From Dyella_B sp035503745 (GTDB taxonomy: Bacteria; Pseudomonadota; Gammaproteobacteria; Xanthomonadales; Rhodanobacteraceae): a stretch of DNA of 64,000 nt. The notes under the pieces were generated by a model that worked only from the letters and a program-made list of their open reading frames with translations, was not told the origin of the DNA and did no database searches. Below, one piece after another: positions 45,986 to 54,832 of this stretch (the stretch's first letter is position 1; every line of letters begins with the position of its first letter). Where the stretch lies: positions 1 to 64,000 of the forward strand of contig NZ_DATJTC010000011.1 of NCBI RefSeq assembly GCF_035503745.1, written 5' to 3'. The position numbers were made by a program, and so were the translations under genes.

Positions 45986-46081
45986 GCCCAATCCCCCGCG
46001 TTGCAGCCTGCGATCTTGGCATAGCAGGGTGGGTCCGGCCTACAGGTCGGTTACTATGGCGGGCCATAGAGTGCGCTTTCC

Positions 46082-47488
46082 ATGAACCCGTTCCGTCCCG
46101 ACCGTGCCCGGATAGCGAGGGAGATCCTCGATACCGTGCTCCTGGCCCTGCCCCTGATGCTGGCCCAGCTTGCCGCCATCGGCAGCAATGTGATCGACGC
46201 CGTGCTCGCCGGCCATGTCGGCGCCCACGTGCTGGGTGCGGTGGCGGTGGGCGCGAGCGTGTGGTCGCTGGCGATCGTCAGCGGCATCGGCATGATGATG
46301 TCGGTGCCGCCCTCGGTGTCCCAGCTCGACGGCGCCGGGCGCCGGCACGAAGTGGGCCAGGTGTTCCACCAGGCGATCTGGCTGGCGCTGGGCATGGGCG
46401 TGCTGCTTTGGTTCGCCGTGCGCCATGCCGAACCGCTGATCAAGCTGATCGGCGTATCGCCCAGCCTTTATACGGACGTGGGCGCGTTCCTGCGCGCGAT
46501 CAGCTGGGGCGCGCCGGCGCTGACCTGCTACTTCGCGCTGCGCGGATTGTCCGAGGGCCTGTCCAAGACCCTGCCGTCGATGTGCTTTAGTTTCGGGGGC
46601 CTGCTGGTGCTGATACCGCTGGGCTACATTTTCATGTTCGGCAAGCTGGGCGTGCCGCCGCAAGGCGCGCGTGGCTGCGGCATCGCCACGGCTACCGTGC
46701 TGTGGCTGGAGATGCTGGCCTTTGCCGTCTACGTCATGTGCCACCGCGGCTACCATGGCCTGGGCCTGTTCACCCATTTGGAGCGGCCCGACTGGCGGCG
46801 CATTCGCGCGCTGGTGCATATCGGCCTGCCGATGGCGATCACCTTGTTGGCCGAAGCGGGCCTGTTCGTCGCCGCGGCGCTGCTGATCGGCACCATGGGC
46901 GAAGACATGATCGCAAGCCACCAGGTGGCGCTGAACGTGGCGTCGCTGTTTTTCATGATCCCGCTAGGGTTGGCGATGGCCATCACCGTGCGCGTGGGCA
47001 ATGCGGTGGGACGCGGCGATGCCGAGGGTGTGCGTTACGCAGGTTTCTGCGGCATCGGCCTGACGCTGCTGACGCAGCTGGTGTCGGCCGGTTTCATGCT
47101 GGGCGCACCGCACGCGATCGCCTCGCTGTACACCCACGACAAGACGGTGATCGCGCTGGCGGTGCAACTGTTGACGCTGGCCGGGTTTTTCCAGTTTTCC
47201 GACGGCATCCAGGTAGCCTCCAACGGCGCGCTGCGCGGGCTGAAAGACACGCGCGTGCCGATGGCGATCACGCTGTTCGCCTACTGGCTGGTCGGCATGC
47301 CCGTCGGCTGGTGGCTGGCCTTTCACGACGGGCTCGGCGCGCGCGGGATCTGGATGGGCCTTATCGCGGGGTTGAGCATGGCCGCGGTGCTGCTGTTCGT
47401 GCGCTTCTGGCGCAGCTCCCGCCGACACGATCTCGGGACGTTTGGCCCTGTTGCGCCGGCCTCGACCGATGTCACGATGCCCTCATGA
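46082..47488 (+). CDS. norM: MATE-family multidrug exporter (NorM-like)
   Basis: A 468-residue protein with about 12 membrane helices and MATE features: LALPLMLAQLAAIGSNVIDAVLAGHVG near the N-terminus, GLPMAITLLAEAGLFVAAAL in the second half and FQFSDGIQVASNGALRGLKDTRVPM near 380. MATE pumps export cationic compounds using Na+ or H+. It is divergent from the DUF3667 gene across 96 bases. Confidence 0.9.
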   Translation: MNPFRPDRARIAREILDTVLLALPLMLAQLAAIGSNVIDAVLAGHVGAHVLGAVAVGASVWSLAIVSGIGMMMSVPPSVSQLDGAGRRHEVGQVFHQAIWLALGMGVLLWFAVRHAEPLIKLIGVSPSLYTDVGAFLRAISWGAPALTCYFALRGLSEGLSKTLPSMCFSFGGLLVLIPLGYIFMFGKLGVPPQGARGCGIATATVLWLEMLAFAVYVMCHRGYHGLGLFTHLERPDWRRIRALVHIGLPMAITLLAEAGLFVAAALLIGTMGEDMIASHQVALNVASLFFMIPLGLAMAITVRVGNAVGRGDAEGVRYAGFCGIGLTLLTQLVSAGFMLGAPHAIASLYTHDKTVIALAVQLLTLAGFFQFSDGIQVASNGALRGLKDTRVPMAITLFAYWLVGMPVGWWLAFHDGLGARGIWMGLIAGLSMAAVLLFVRFWRSSRRHDLGTFGPVAPASTDVTMPS

Positions 47489-47543
47489 CCGGCGCCGCGT
47501 GAACGGTTACGCTGGCGATCACCCACAGGAACCGTGAGCCACC

Positions 47544-49424
47544 ATGCCGACACCGCCCCCTCTGCGCCAGACCACACAGCCCCATGGCTTCTGGGCCTTC
47601 ATGCGGGTATTCGGGTGGGGTATCAACGTCGTCCGGCTGATCATCATCAATCTGGTGTTTTTCTTTTTCCTGGCGATCTTCCTGTTGCTGCTGCTGGGTA
47701 TCGGCGGGGCCAAGCACGTCAACGACGTCCTGGACGGCAGCGTGCTGGTGTTGAAGCCGCAGGGGCGGCTGGTGGAGCAATACAGCATCAATCCGCTGCA
47801 ACGCACGCTGTCCAAGCTATCAGGCAACGAGCCCAAGGAAGTGCAGTTGCGCGACCTGGTCGGTGCCATCGACGCGGCGGCGAAGGATGACCGCATCACC
47901 CGTATCCTGCTCGATCCGGGCGAGCTGCAGGCCGGCGGGTTCGCCGCGATCAGCGAAGTGGGTGCGGCGCTGGATCGTTTCCGCGCTGCCGGCAAACCGG
48001 TGGTGGCGTGGGCGCCGAGCATGGACCAGTACCAGTACTACCTGGCCGCCCATGCCGATCGCATCCTGCTCGATCCGCAAGGCGGCGTGCTGATCACCGG
48101 CCTGTCCAACTATCGCCTGTTCTACAAGAGCCTGCTCGACAAGCTGGGCGTAGACGTCTACTTGTTCCGTGTCGGCCAGTTCAAGAGCGCGGCCGAGCCC
48201 TTCATCCTCGACCACGCTTCGCCCGAATCCAAGGAAGCGGACAGCTTTTGGATGGGCGGCATCTGGGATAAATACATCCAGGACGTGGCCAAGCTGCGCA
48301 AGCTCGATCCGGCCGCGCTGCGCGCCGACATCGACGACCTGCCCGACCGCATTGCGGCCGCGCAGGGCAACCTGGCCAAGCTGGCGCAGGATGAACACCT
48401 GATCGACGGCGTGGCCACGCGCGAGGAGCTGATCAAGATGCTGCGCACGCAAGGCGTGCCGGCCGGCAAGGATGGGCACGGCTTGCGCAGCGTGGATCTG
48501 GACCATTACGCCAGGGTGGCCAGGCTCGACCGGCCCACCGGTGCGGGTGTCACCGTGGTCGTGGCCGAAGGCGAGATCAGCGGCGGCGAGCAGCCGGCCG
48601 GCAGCATCGGCGGCGAGTCCACCGCCGCGCTGATTCGCGCGGCGCGCGAAGACAAACGCACCAAAGCGCTGGTGCTGCGGGTCAATTCCCCGGGCGGCGA
48701 AGTGTATGCCGCCGAGCAGATCCGCCGCGAAGTGGAGCAGACACGCGACGCCGGCATTCCAGTGGTGGTATCGATGGGCGACGTGGCGGCCAGCGGCGGC
48801 TACTGGATCTCCATGAACGCGGACAAGATCTACGCCGAGCCCAACACCATCACCGGCTCGATCGGCATTTTCGGCATGTACTACACCGTGCCCCGGGCGC
48901 TGGCCAAAATCGGCATCAGCAGCGACGGTGTCGGCACCGGCCCGCTGGCGGGCGCCTTCGACGTCAGCCGGCCGCTCGATCCCAAGATGGGTTCGGTGAT
49001 CCAGGCGATCATCAACAAGGGCTATCGCGATTTCGTCGGCGGCGTGGCGCAGGCGCGCGGCAAGGACTACGCCGCGATCGACGCCATTGCGCAGGGACGC
49101 GTGTGGACCGGCGAGCAGGCCAAGGAGCGCGGGCTGGTCGACCAGCTTGGCGGTCTCAACGCCGCCATCAGCGAAGCGGCGGATCTGGCCGGGCTCGGCA
49201 AAAACTATGCAGTGCGCTATCAGGAACAGCCGATGAGTACGTTCGAGCGTTTCCTGGTGAACTTCAACCAGACCGCGATGGTGTCCGCGCTGCAGGGCTA
49301 CGGCATCCGATTGCCCGGCTGGGTGGCGCAGCTGCCGGCGCTGGCGCCGGAGCTGCAAATGCTGCGCGGCGCGCAGGCGGGCCGGCCGAACGTGTATTCG
49401 TATTGCTTCTGCACGCCGCAATGA
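47544..49424 (+). CDS. sppA: Signal peptide peptidase SppA, 67K type
   Basis: A 626-residue protein with one N-terminal membrane helix (about 25-55) and two tandem S49 domains. The general-base lysine lies in FRVGQFKSAAEPF in the first domain (near 215), and the nucleophilic serine in MGDVAASGGYWISM in the second (near 415). LRVNSPGGEVYA is also conserved. It degrades cleaved signal peptides in the inner membrane. AGGAA lies upstream of the ATG. Confidence 0.95.
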   Translation: MPTPPPLRQTTQPHGFWAFMRVFGWGINVVRLIIINLVFFFFLAIFLLLLLGIGGAKHVNDVLDGSVLVLKPQGRLVEQYSINPLQRTLSKLSGNEPKEVQLRDLVGAIDAAAKDDRITRILLDPGELQAGGFAAISEVGAALDRFRAAGKPVVAWAPSMDQYQYYLAAHADRILLDPQGGVLITGLSNYRLFYKSLLDKLGVDVYLFRVGQFKSAAEPFILDHASPESKEADSFWMGGIWDKYIQDVAKLRKLDPAALRADIDDLPDRIAAAQGNLAKLAQDEHLIDGVATREELIKMLRTQGVPAGKDGHGLRSVDLDHYARVARLDRPTGAGVTVVVAEGEISGGEQPAGSIGGESTAALIRAAREDKRTKALVLRVNSPGGEVYAAEQIRREVEQTRDAGIPVVVSMGDVAASGGYWISMNADKIYAEPNTITGSIGIFGMYYTVPRALAKIGISSDGVGTGPLAGAFDVSRPLDPKMGSVIQAIINKGYRDFVGGVAQARGKDYAAIDAIAQGRVWTGEQAKERGLVDQLGGLNAAISEAADLAGLGKNYAVRYQEQPMSTFERFLVNFNQTAMVSALQGYGIRLPGWVAQLPALAPELQMLRGAQAGRPNVYSYCFCTPQ

Positions 49425-49467
49425 TCGCCGCGGCGTGGCGCCCGGCGCCGCGCCGTTGGCGTCTGCT

Positions 49468-50298
49468 TCAGTCCACCACGGCGCCGTAATAGTCGCCATG
49501 CCGCGTCACGTGCACGGGCATGGCGAAGGTGGCGCTCAGCGCGCCATCGATCAGCACGCTTTGCTTGTCGCCTTCCTGCACGATCCTGCCCTCGCGCAGC
49601 AACAGCACGTGGTCGATTTCGGGCAGTATTTCCTCCACGTGATGGGTGACCAGCAGCAGCGTGGTGCCGCTGCGCGCCAGCCGGCGCAGGCTTTCCAGGA
49701 AGCGGCGACGGCTCGCGGGATCGAGCCCGGCGCAGGGTTCGTCCAACAGTAGCGCGCGCGGGCCATGCACCAGTGCGCGCGCAATCAGCACGCGCCGCGC
49801 TTCGCCGGTGGAAAGGCTGGCCATCTGGCGGCCGACCAGCGCCGAGGCTTCCATCTGGGCCAGGGCCTCGAGCGCGCGTTCGCGCATCGCGGGCGTGAGG
49901 TGGTGATCCAGGCCGAGTCCGCGCGCGGAGAAGAATCCCGACACCACCGCATCGAACACTTCCAGCGGCGCATCGCTGGTGTAATCGACCTGCAGTGCGG
50001 GCGAGACGATGCCGATCAGGCTGCGCAGCTCGCTCACGCTCCAGCGGTCGCGGCCGAACACGCGGATCACTGGTAAGCCATCAAGACGCGCCAGCGGATA
50101 AAGCTGGCGCGCGATGAGGCGGATCAGCGTGGATTTGCCCGAGCCGTTCGGGCCCAGTATCGCGGTGTGCTGGCCTTCGCCCAGGCGCAGGCTCAGGCGG
50201 TCCAGGATCAGGCTATCGCCGCGCATCACGCTCGCCTGGTCGATTTCCAGCAGCGGCACGGCGGCGTGCGTATCGGGGTGTGTGCTATCGGGACTCAT
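49468..50298 (-). CDS. Stand-alone ABC transporter ATP-binding protein
   Basis: A 276-residue ATPase starting at ATG 50298. Walker A is GPNGSGKSTLI, the signature LSTGEARRVLIARAL, Walker B ALLLDEPCAGLD and the H-loop LLVTHHVEE. No permease or binding-protein gene is adjacent. The sequence resembles lone iron/molybdate-type ATPases (YlmA/ModF-like); the partner is unknown. Confidence 0.85.
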   Translation of the reverse strand: MSPDSTHPDTHAAVPLLEIDQASVMRGDSLILDRLSLRLGEGQHTAILGPNGSGKSTLIRLIARQLYPLARLDGLPVIRVFGRDRWSVSELRSLIGIVSPALQVDYTSDAPLEVFDAVVSGFFSARGLGLDHHLTPAMRERALEALAQMEASALVGRQMASLSTGEARRVLIARALVHGPRALLLDEPCAGLDPASRRRFLESLRRLARSGTTLLLVTHHVEEILPEIDHVLLLREGRIVQEGDKQSVLIDGALSATFAMPVHVTRHGDYYGAVVD

Positions 50299-50381
50299 GC
50301 CCCGACCTTGCCCGCAAAGGATCGTGGTGGCAAGCCACGGACGCACAGACGTCCAAACGGCTAGATCGTATCCATACAGTT

Positions 50382-50600
50382 TTACTGCGACTGCTGCTCG
50401 GCCTGCTTGGCCTGGTCGGCGGCTTGCTTGTCAACGATCTTCTGCACATCCTTGGCGCGCTGTTCGTCCTGCTTCATCGCGTCCCACGGTGTGGCGACCG
50501 ATTGCGCGGCAGCGGCCTTGGGGTCCGATTGCGGTGCTGGGGGCTTGCCGGTGCAGGCGGCGAGAACCAGTACACAAGACAGCACGGCGATGATTTTCAT
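50382..50600 (-). CDS. Small lipoprotein
   Basis: 72 residues with a lipoprotein signal peptide (MKIIAVLSCVLVLAACTG). After the lipidated cysteine come a Pro/Ala-rich linker and a charged C-terminal helix (DEQRAKDVQKIVDKQAADQAKQ) that may form a coiled coil. No family recognised. It is divergent from the SDR gene. Confidence 0.75.
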   Translation of the reverse strand: MKIIAVLSCVLVLAACTGKPPAPQSDPKAAAAQSVATPWDAMKQDEQRAKDVQKIVDKQAADQAKQAEQQSQ

Positions 50601-50680
50601 GGCGGCGGCTTCGGTTCGACGAGAGACAAAGTGTCCCGCGCCATCGCGCGCCGCACAAGTCGATCATGTAAGCTCGGCGC

Positions 50681-51463
50681 ATGAACAGCCGCATCGACGC
50701 CTGGCAATTGCAGGGCCATACCGTTTTGATCACCGGCGCCAGCAAGGGCATCGGCTATGCCGCCGCGCGCGAGTTGGCGAGCTTGGGTGCCGATCTGCTG
50801 CTGGTGGCACGCGACGACGATTATCTCGAACAGGTTCGGGTCGAACTTACCGACGACTACCCCGGCATCGACGTGCTGGCCTTCGCCGCCGATGTCAGCG
50901 AAGCGGAGGAGCGCATGTCGGTGTACGACTGGGTTGCCGATCTCGGTGTGCCGTTGTCGATCCTGGTCAACAATGCCGGCGGCAACCAGCCGCGCGCGAC
51001 GCTCGACTACGGCGATGCGGAATATCGCGCGATCTTCGAGCAGAACCTGTTTTCCGCGTATGAGATGTGCCGCCTGGCGCATCCGCATCTGATCCAGCAC
51101 GCCAACGCGGCGATCGTCAACGTGGGTTCGGTCTCCGGCATCACGCACGTGCGCACCGGTTCGCCTTACGGCATGGCGAAGGCCGCGTTGCATCAGCTCA
51201 CGCGCAACCTGGCCGCGGAATGGGCCGTCGATGGCATCCGCGTCAACGCGGTGGCGCCCTGGTACATCCGCACGCAACGCTCGGAGCCGGCGCTGGCCGA
51301 TGCCGATTACCTGGACGAGGTGCTCGACCGCACGCCGCTGCGGCGCATCGGCGAGCCGGAAGAAGTGGCCGCGGCCATCGCCTTTCTGTGCCTGCCGGCG
51401 GCAAGCTACATCACCGGGCAGGTGCTAGCGGTAGATGGTGGTTTTCTCAATTACGGCTTTTGA
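50681..51463 (+). CDS. Short-chain dehydrogenase/reductase
   Basis: A 260-residue classical SDR: ITGASKGIGYAAA cofactor loop, LVNNAGGN, catalytic serine in VGSVSGITH near 145, and YGMAKAAL with the Tyr-x-x-x-Lys pair near 165. C-terminal FLCLPAASYITGQVLAVDGGF is typical of tropinone-reductase-like or FabG-like SDRs. The substrate cannot be told from sequence and the neighbours give no hint. Confidence 0.88.
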   Translation: MNSRIDAWQLQGHTVLITGASKGIGYAAARELASLGADLLLVARDDDYLEQVRVELTDDYPGIDVLAFAADVSEAEERMSVYDWVADLGVPLSILVNNAGGNQPRATLDYGDAEYRAIFEQNLFSAYEMCRLAHPHLIQHANAAIVNVGSVSGITHVRTGSPYGMAKAALHQLTRNLAAEWAVDGIRVNAVAPWYIRTQRSEPALADADYLDEVLDRTPLRRIGEPEEVAAAIAFLCLPAASYITGQVLAVDGGFLNYGF

Positions 51464-51679
51464 TCGCGCGCATTTTTCCACGGCGTCGTTAGGAGCCCGG
51501 TGGGATGGCACTGCAAATGCAGCGCGCATGGCGAGCAATTTATACATGCCGTGTCGTGCCGCCAGGCTCGTGCACATCGAAAGGGATACAACGTGATCTC
51601 GCCGATGCGGTCGGGCAGCCACGCGTTCAGCCGGTGCTTGCTCGCCAGGCTCGCCTCATATAAAGGCCGTCATCCTCGT

Positions 51680-52306
51680 TCAGCACTGCTGCAATTGCGC
51701 GAGTAGTTCGCTCTCGCGCTTGAGCAGTGGCGGCTGGTCGCTCTTGAAGGCGCGCTGGAGTTTCTTTTCGTTTTCGTCGTATTCGTCGCGCAGCGTGCTG
51801 CAGGTGTCCTGCGGTGTCATGGCCTGGCACTGGTCCTGCACCTGGGTGTAGTGGCTGGCGATCATCGCGGCATTGGGCGATACGCGGCCACCGTAGTTCT
51901 GGCCGATGGGCGTGGGCACGATGCCGGTCATCGCCAGCGGCGCGTAATAAGGCGGCGGGTGGCCATTGCTGCTGATGTACGGTTTGCCGTCGGTGGCGCG
52001 GGTGCAGCGATAGAGCTGCGGCAGCGGCGCCGATGGCGGCCTGGGCGGTGCCGGCGGCGGTACGGTGGCGACGGATGACACCTTGTCGATCGGTGGCGAT
52101 GACGATGGCGCGGCGGGCGCATCATCGGAAAGCTGCAGGACCTGCTGCCGCTGGCCATGCGCGCACGGCGTGCCTTGATAGGTCACCGCGCCGTTGGCGG
52201 CGATGCATTTATAGGCGGTGGTGTCCGCCATGGCGCGCGCAGGTACCACTGCCCACGCCAACAGCAGCGCATGCAGGACCAGCGGCAGGGCGGCGAAACG
52301 TCTCAC
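51680..52306 (-). CDS. Secreted DUF4124-domain protein
   Basis: A 208-residue exported protein: signal peptide, then the DUF4124 motif TAYKCIAANGAVTYQGTPC, a Pro/Ser-rich linker, a second Cys-bearing segment (YRCTRATDGKPYISSNG) and a C-terminal helical region with two cysteines (DQCQAMTPQDTCSTL). Such proteins are common in Xanthomonadales; the function is unknown. Confidence 0.75.
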   Translation of the reverse strand: MRRFAALPLVLHALLLAWAVVPARAMADTTAYKCIAANGAVTYQGTPCAHGQRQQVLQLSDDAPAAPSSSPPIDKVSSVATVPPPAPPRPPSAPLPQLYRCTRATDGKPYISSNGHPPPYYAPLAMTGIVPTPIGQNYGGRVSPNAAMIASHYTQVQDQCQAMTPQDTCSTLRDEYDENEKKLQRAFKSDQPPLLKRESELLAQLQQC

Positions 52307-52365
52307 GCGGCGATTCTAATCCCGCCCGATGCCACGGCGGGCTACGCCAATAGGGTAAACAGGCC

Positions 52366-53310
52366 CTAGAACTCGACCGTATGCTCTTGGGCCGCGAATC
52401 CGATGGTCACCGCGCCTTCGCCCACGTTGACCATGCCGGTGATGCTCATGGGCGCCTGCATCAGTGTCACGCCGCATTCCTGGCAGGCCTGGGCCAGTTT
52501 GTCATAGCCGGGCAGCGCGGGCAGTTCCGCCAGGTCGCCGCCGTAGGCGGTGCACATGACCGGAACCAGCAGGCCGGCGCGCACGCGGTCGGCGGCGTAG
52601 CTGAAGAGCGTCTCGCAGCCGTGCTCCCAGCCGCGCACCTTGCCGACCGGGCTGGTGTCGCCGCGGTAGCCGCGCAGCAGCGGTTTGATGTCCAGGGTGG
52701 AGCCGAGCACCGCGCTGAACAGGCCCACGCTGCGGTCGCCCTTTTTCTTGGCGCGGGCGCGCAGATAGTAGAGATCGCGCGGCAGCATGTAGCCGTAGGA
52801 GTTTTCGGCGATATAGGCCAGCCGCTCGCGGATCGCCGCAGGCGGTTCGTTGGCCTGCATCAGGCGTATGGCTTCGACCACGCATGGCGCGGAACCCGCG
52901 AACAGGCTGCGCGTATCGAGCACGCGCATCAGGAAAGGGCCGGTAATGCCGGCTTGCTCGCGCACCTGGCGGTAGTTCTTCAGTACCGCGAAGCTGGCCT
53001 TGACCACGTGATCGTAGATCGGGCTGCGCGTGGCGGTGATGGTGAGGCAGAACACGCAGTCGTTTTCCAGGACGAGCTTTTCCAGGAACAGTTTCTGTAC
53101 GTCCTCCACCGAGCACGGCTCGGTTTCGGCCGAATGGCTGCGACTGCCCAGCTTAAGGTTGAGGAAACGCCCGACTTCCGCCGGATCGCGGTTGTCCTTG
53201 AAGAGGGTGTTGTCGACCCGCACCGCGATGGGCATGACCGCGATGTTGTGCTGTTGCAGGAAATCCTGGGGTAGATCGCAGGATGCGTCGATAGCCAAGC
53301 CCATTCGCAT
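52366..53310 (-). CDS. DegV-family fatty-acid-binding protein
   Basis: A 314-residue DegV protein: the N-terminal GLAIDASCDLPQDFL and IAVMPIAVRVDN strands, the SHSAETEPCSVEDV segment, FCLTITATRSPIYDHV and a C-terminal VNVGEGAVTIGF. DegV/FakB proteins bind fatty acids. In Gram-positives they serve fatty-acid kinase; their role in gammaproteobacteria is unclear. No FakA-like gene is adjacent. Confidence 0.87.
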   Translation of the reverse strand: MRMGLAIDASCDLPQDFLQQHNIAVMPIAVRVDNTLFKDNRDPAEVGRFLNLKLGSRSHSAETEPCSVEDVQKLFLEKLVLENDCVFCLTITATRSPIYDHVVKASFAVLKNYRQVREQAGITGPFLMRVLDTRSLFAGSAPCVVEAIRLMQANEPPAAIRERLAYIAENSYGYMLPRDLYYLRARAKKKGDRSVGLFSAVLGSTLDIKPLLRGYRGDTSPVGKVRGWEHGCETLFSYAADRVRAGLLVPVMCTAYGGDLAELPALPGYDKLAQACQECGVTLMQAPMSITGMVNVGEGAVTIGFAAQEHTVEF

Positions 53311-53607
53311 GTTGCCGGTTCCTCACGTGCGGTCGCGGCTGGAACATAGCACGCGTCTATGTTGTGGGATTGCCGCACTGCGCCAAGGTTCAATGCCGTC
53401 GGCGATAGGCATGCGGATCGAAGGTATCGACCGGCCCCACGGCATCATGCGCGGCCTGGGCCTGGCGAGGGCGCCGGGCGGGCCTTTGGGCGCGTGTTCC
53501 AGGCGTCCGGCGCGCACTAAGATAATCGCACTTCAACCGATATTCCGCCGGTGCGGCGTCACCGGTCTTGCACGGCAAGCGTTTGCCGTGCCTTAGACAG
53601 AGTCGCT

Positions 53608-54396
53608 ATGAAAACCAAACACGAGATCGTCACCAACTGGTTGCCGCGCTATACCGGTCTTTCGCTGGAGCAGTTCGGCCAGCAGATCCTGCTCACCAAT
53701 TTTGGCCATTACGTGGACCTGTTCGCGCAATGGCACGGCGTGGAAGTGCAGGGGCGCGATCGTCCCATGCCCAACGCCACCGCCGATGGCATCACCATGA
53801 TCAACTTCGGCATGGGCAGCCCGAACGCGGCTACGATCATGGATCTGCTCGGCGCCATCCAGCCAAGCGCCGCCCTGTTCCTGGGCAAGTGCGGCGGCGT
53901 GAAAAAGAAAAACCAGCTGGGCGATCTGGTGCTGCCGATCGCGGCCATCCGCGGCGAAGGCACCAGCAACGATTACCTGCCCCCGGAAGTGCCCGCGTTG
54001 CCGGCCTTCCAACTGCAGCGGGGCGTGTCCACCATGATCCGCGATCTGGGCCACGACTATTGGACCGGCACCGTCTACACCACCAATCGCCGCGTGTGGG
54101 AGCACGACGACACCTTTAAGGAATACCTGCGCCGAACCCGCTGCATGGCGGTGGACATGGAAACGGCGACGATCTTCGCGGCGGGGTTCGCCAACAAGAT
54201 TCCCTGCGGCGCCCTGCTGCTGGTCTCCGACCAGCCGATGATCCCCGAAGGGGTGAAGACCGAGCTTAGCGACCGCGGCGTGACCGCCCAGTACGTGGAG
54301 GCACATATCCGCATCGGCATCGAGGCCTTGAAGTTGGTGCGCCGCAACGGGCGCAGCGTCAAGCACCTGCGCTTCGAGGACGAGCCGGGGGAGTAA
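53608..54396 (+). CDS. amn: AMP nucleosidase, short form
   Basis: A 262-residue nucleosidase starting at ATG 53608. It covers only the catalytic phosphorylase-like domain of E. coli Amn (484 residues): FGMGSPNAATIMDLL, FLGKCGGVKKKNQLGD near residue 95, GEGTSNDYLPPEVPALP, VDMETATIFAAGF near 190 and VSDQPMIPEG. The N-terminal regulatory domain is absent, so ATP/phosphate control is probably lost. It splits AMP to adenine and ribose 5-phosphate. Confidence 0.85.
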   Translation: MKTKHEIVTNWLPRYTGLSLEQFGQQILLTNFGHYVDLFAQWHGVEVQGRDRPMPNATADGITMINFGMGSPNAATIMDLLGAIQPSAALFLGKCGGVKKKNQLGDLVLPIAAIRGEGTSNDYLPPEVPALPAFQLQRGVSTMIRDLGHDYWTGTVYTTNRRVWEHDDTFKEYLRRTRCMAVDMETATIFAAGFANKIPCGALLLVSDQPMIPEGVKTELSDRGVTAQYVEAHIRIGIEALKLVRRNGRSVKHLRFEDEPGE

Positions 54397-54832
54397 TCGG
54401 GACGTAAAGAAAGCCGGCTAGGGTGTCCCCTTGGCAGGACGCGGGCCGGCGGCCAGGGGAGGCTTGTGCCGTCAGCCAGGGGACAAGCCCATCGTTATTT
54501 CCTGCTGCCCGGTGAGGGGGTTCAGACCCCGTATTCACAAGATACCGCCTGCGGCGGCGCAAGGAATTCATCTAAATCCCAGATTTCGCAAAGACTTACC
54601 GTCTGACGTGGGTTTTTGCCATTGACTTTTTGTTATTTAGACCTTTATGTTCGGCAGAACAGATTGCTAAACGCCGGTTAAGCTTCGCTTGGCGGCCAAG
54701 GCAGTTTGGTAGGGGATGGGGAAGGTAAATCCGTTGGGCTACTCGAGCTGGGTTGTGCTTCCGGACCGGGAAGGGACAGGGCCTACGGGGTTTTACCTCT
54801 TTTGAAATTCTTGCCGCTGGGGGTTTTACTTC
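54397..54832. other. 436-base leader region of the TonB receptor gene
   Basis: No gene is seen. It contains the promoter listed at 54622-54650, which would give an untranslated leader of about 175 bases. The 10-base word GGGGTTTTAC occurs twice, at 54787-54796 and 54820-54829, the second copy just before the ATG in place of a normal ribosome-binding site. Confidence 0.55.
54622..54650 (+). promoter_or_regulatory. Candidate sigma-70 promoter for the TonB receptor
   Basis: TTGACT (54622-54627) and TTATGT (54645-54650) are separated by exactly 17 bases in an AT-rich patch that stands out from the GC-rich surroundings. It lies about 180 bases before the start codon. Confidence 0.55.
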
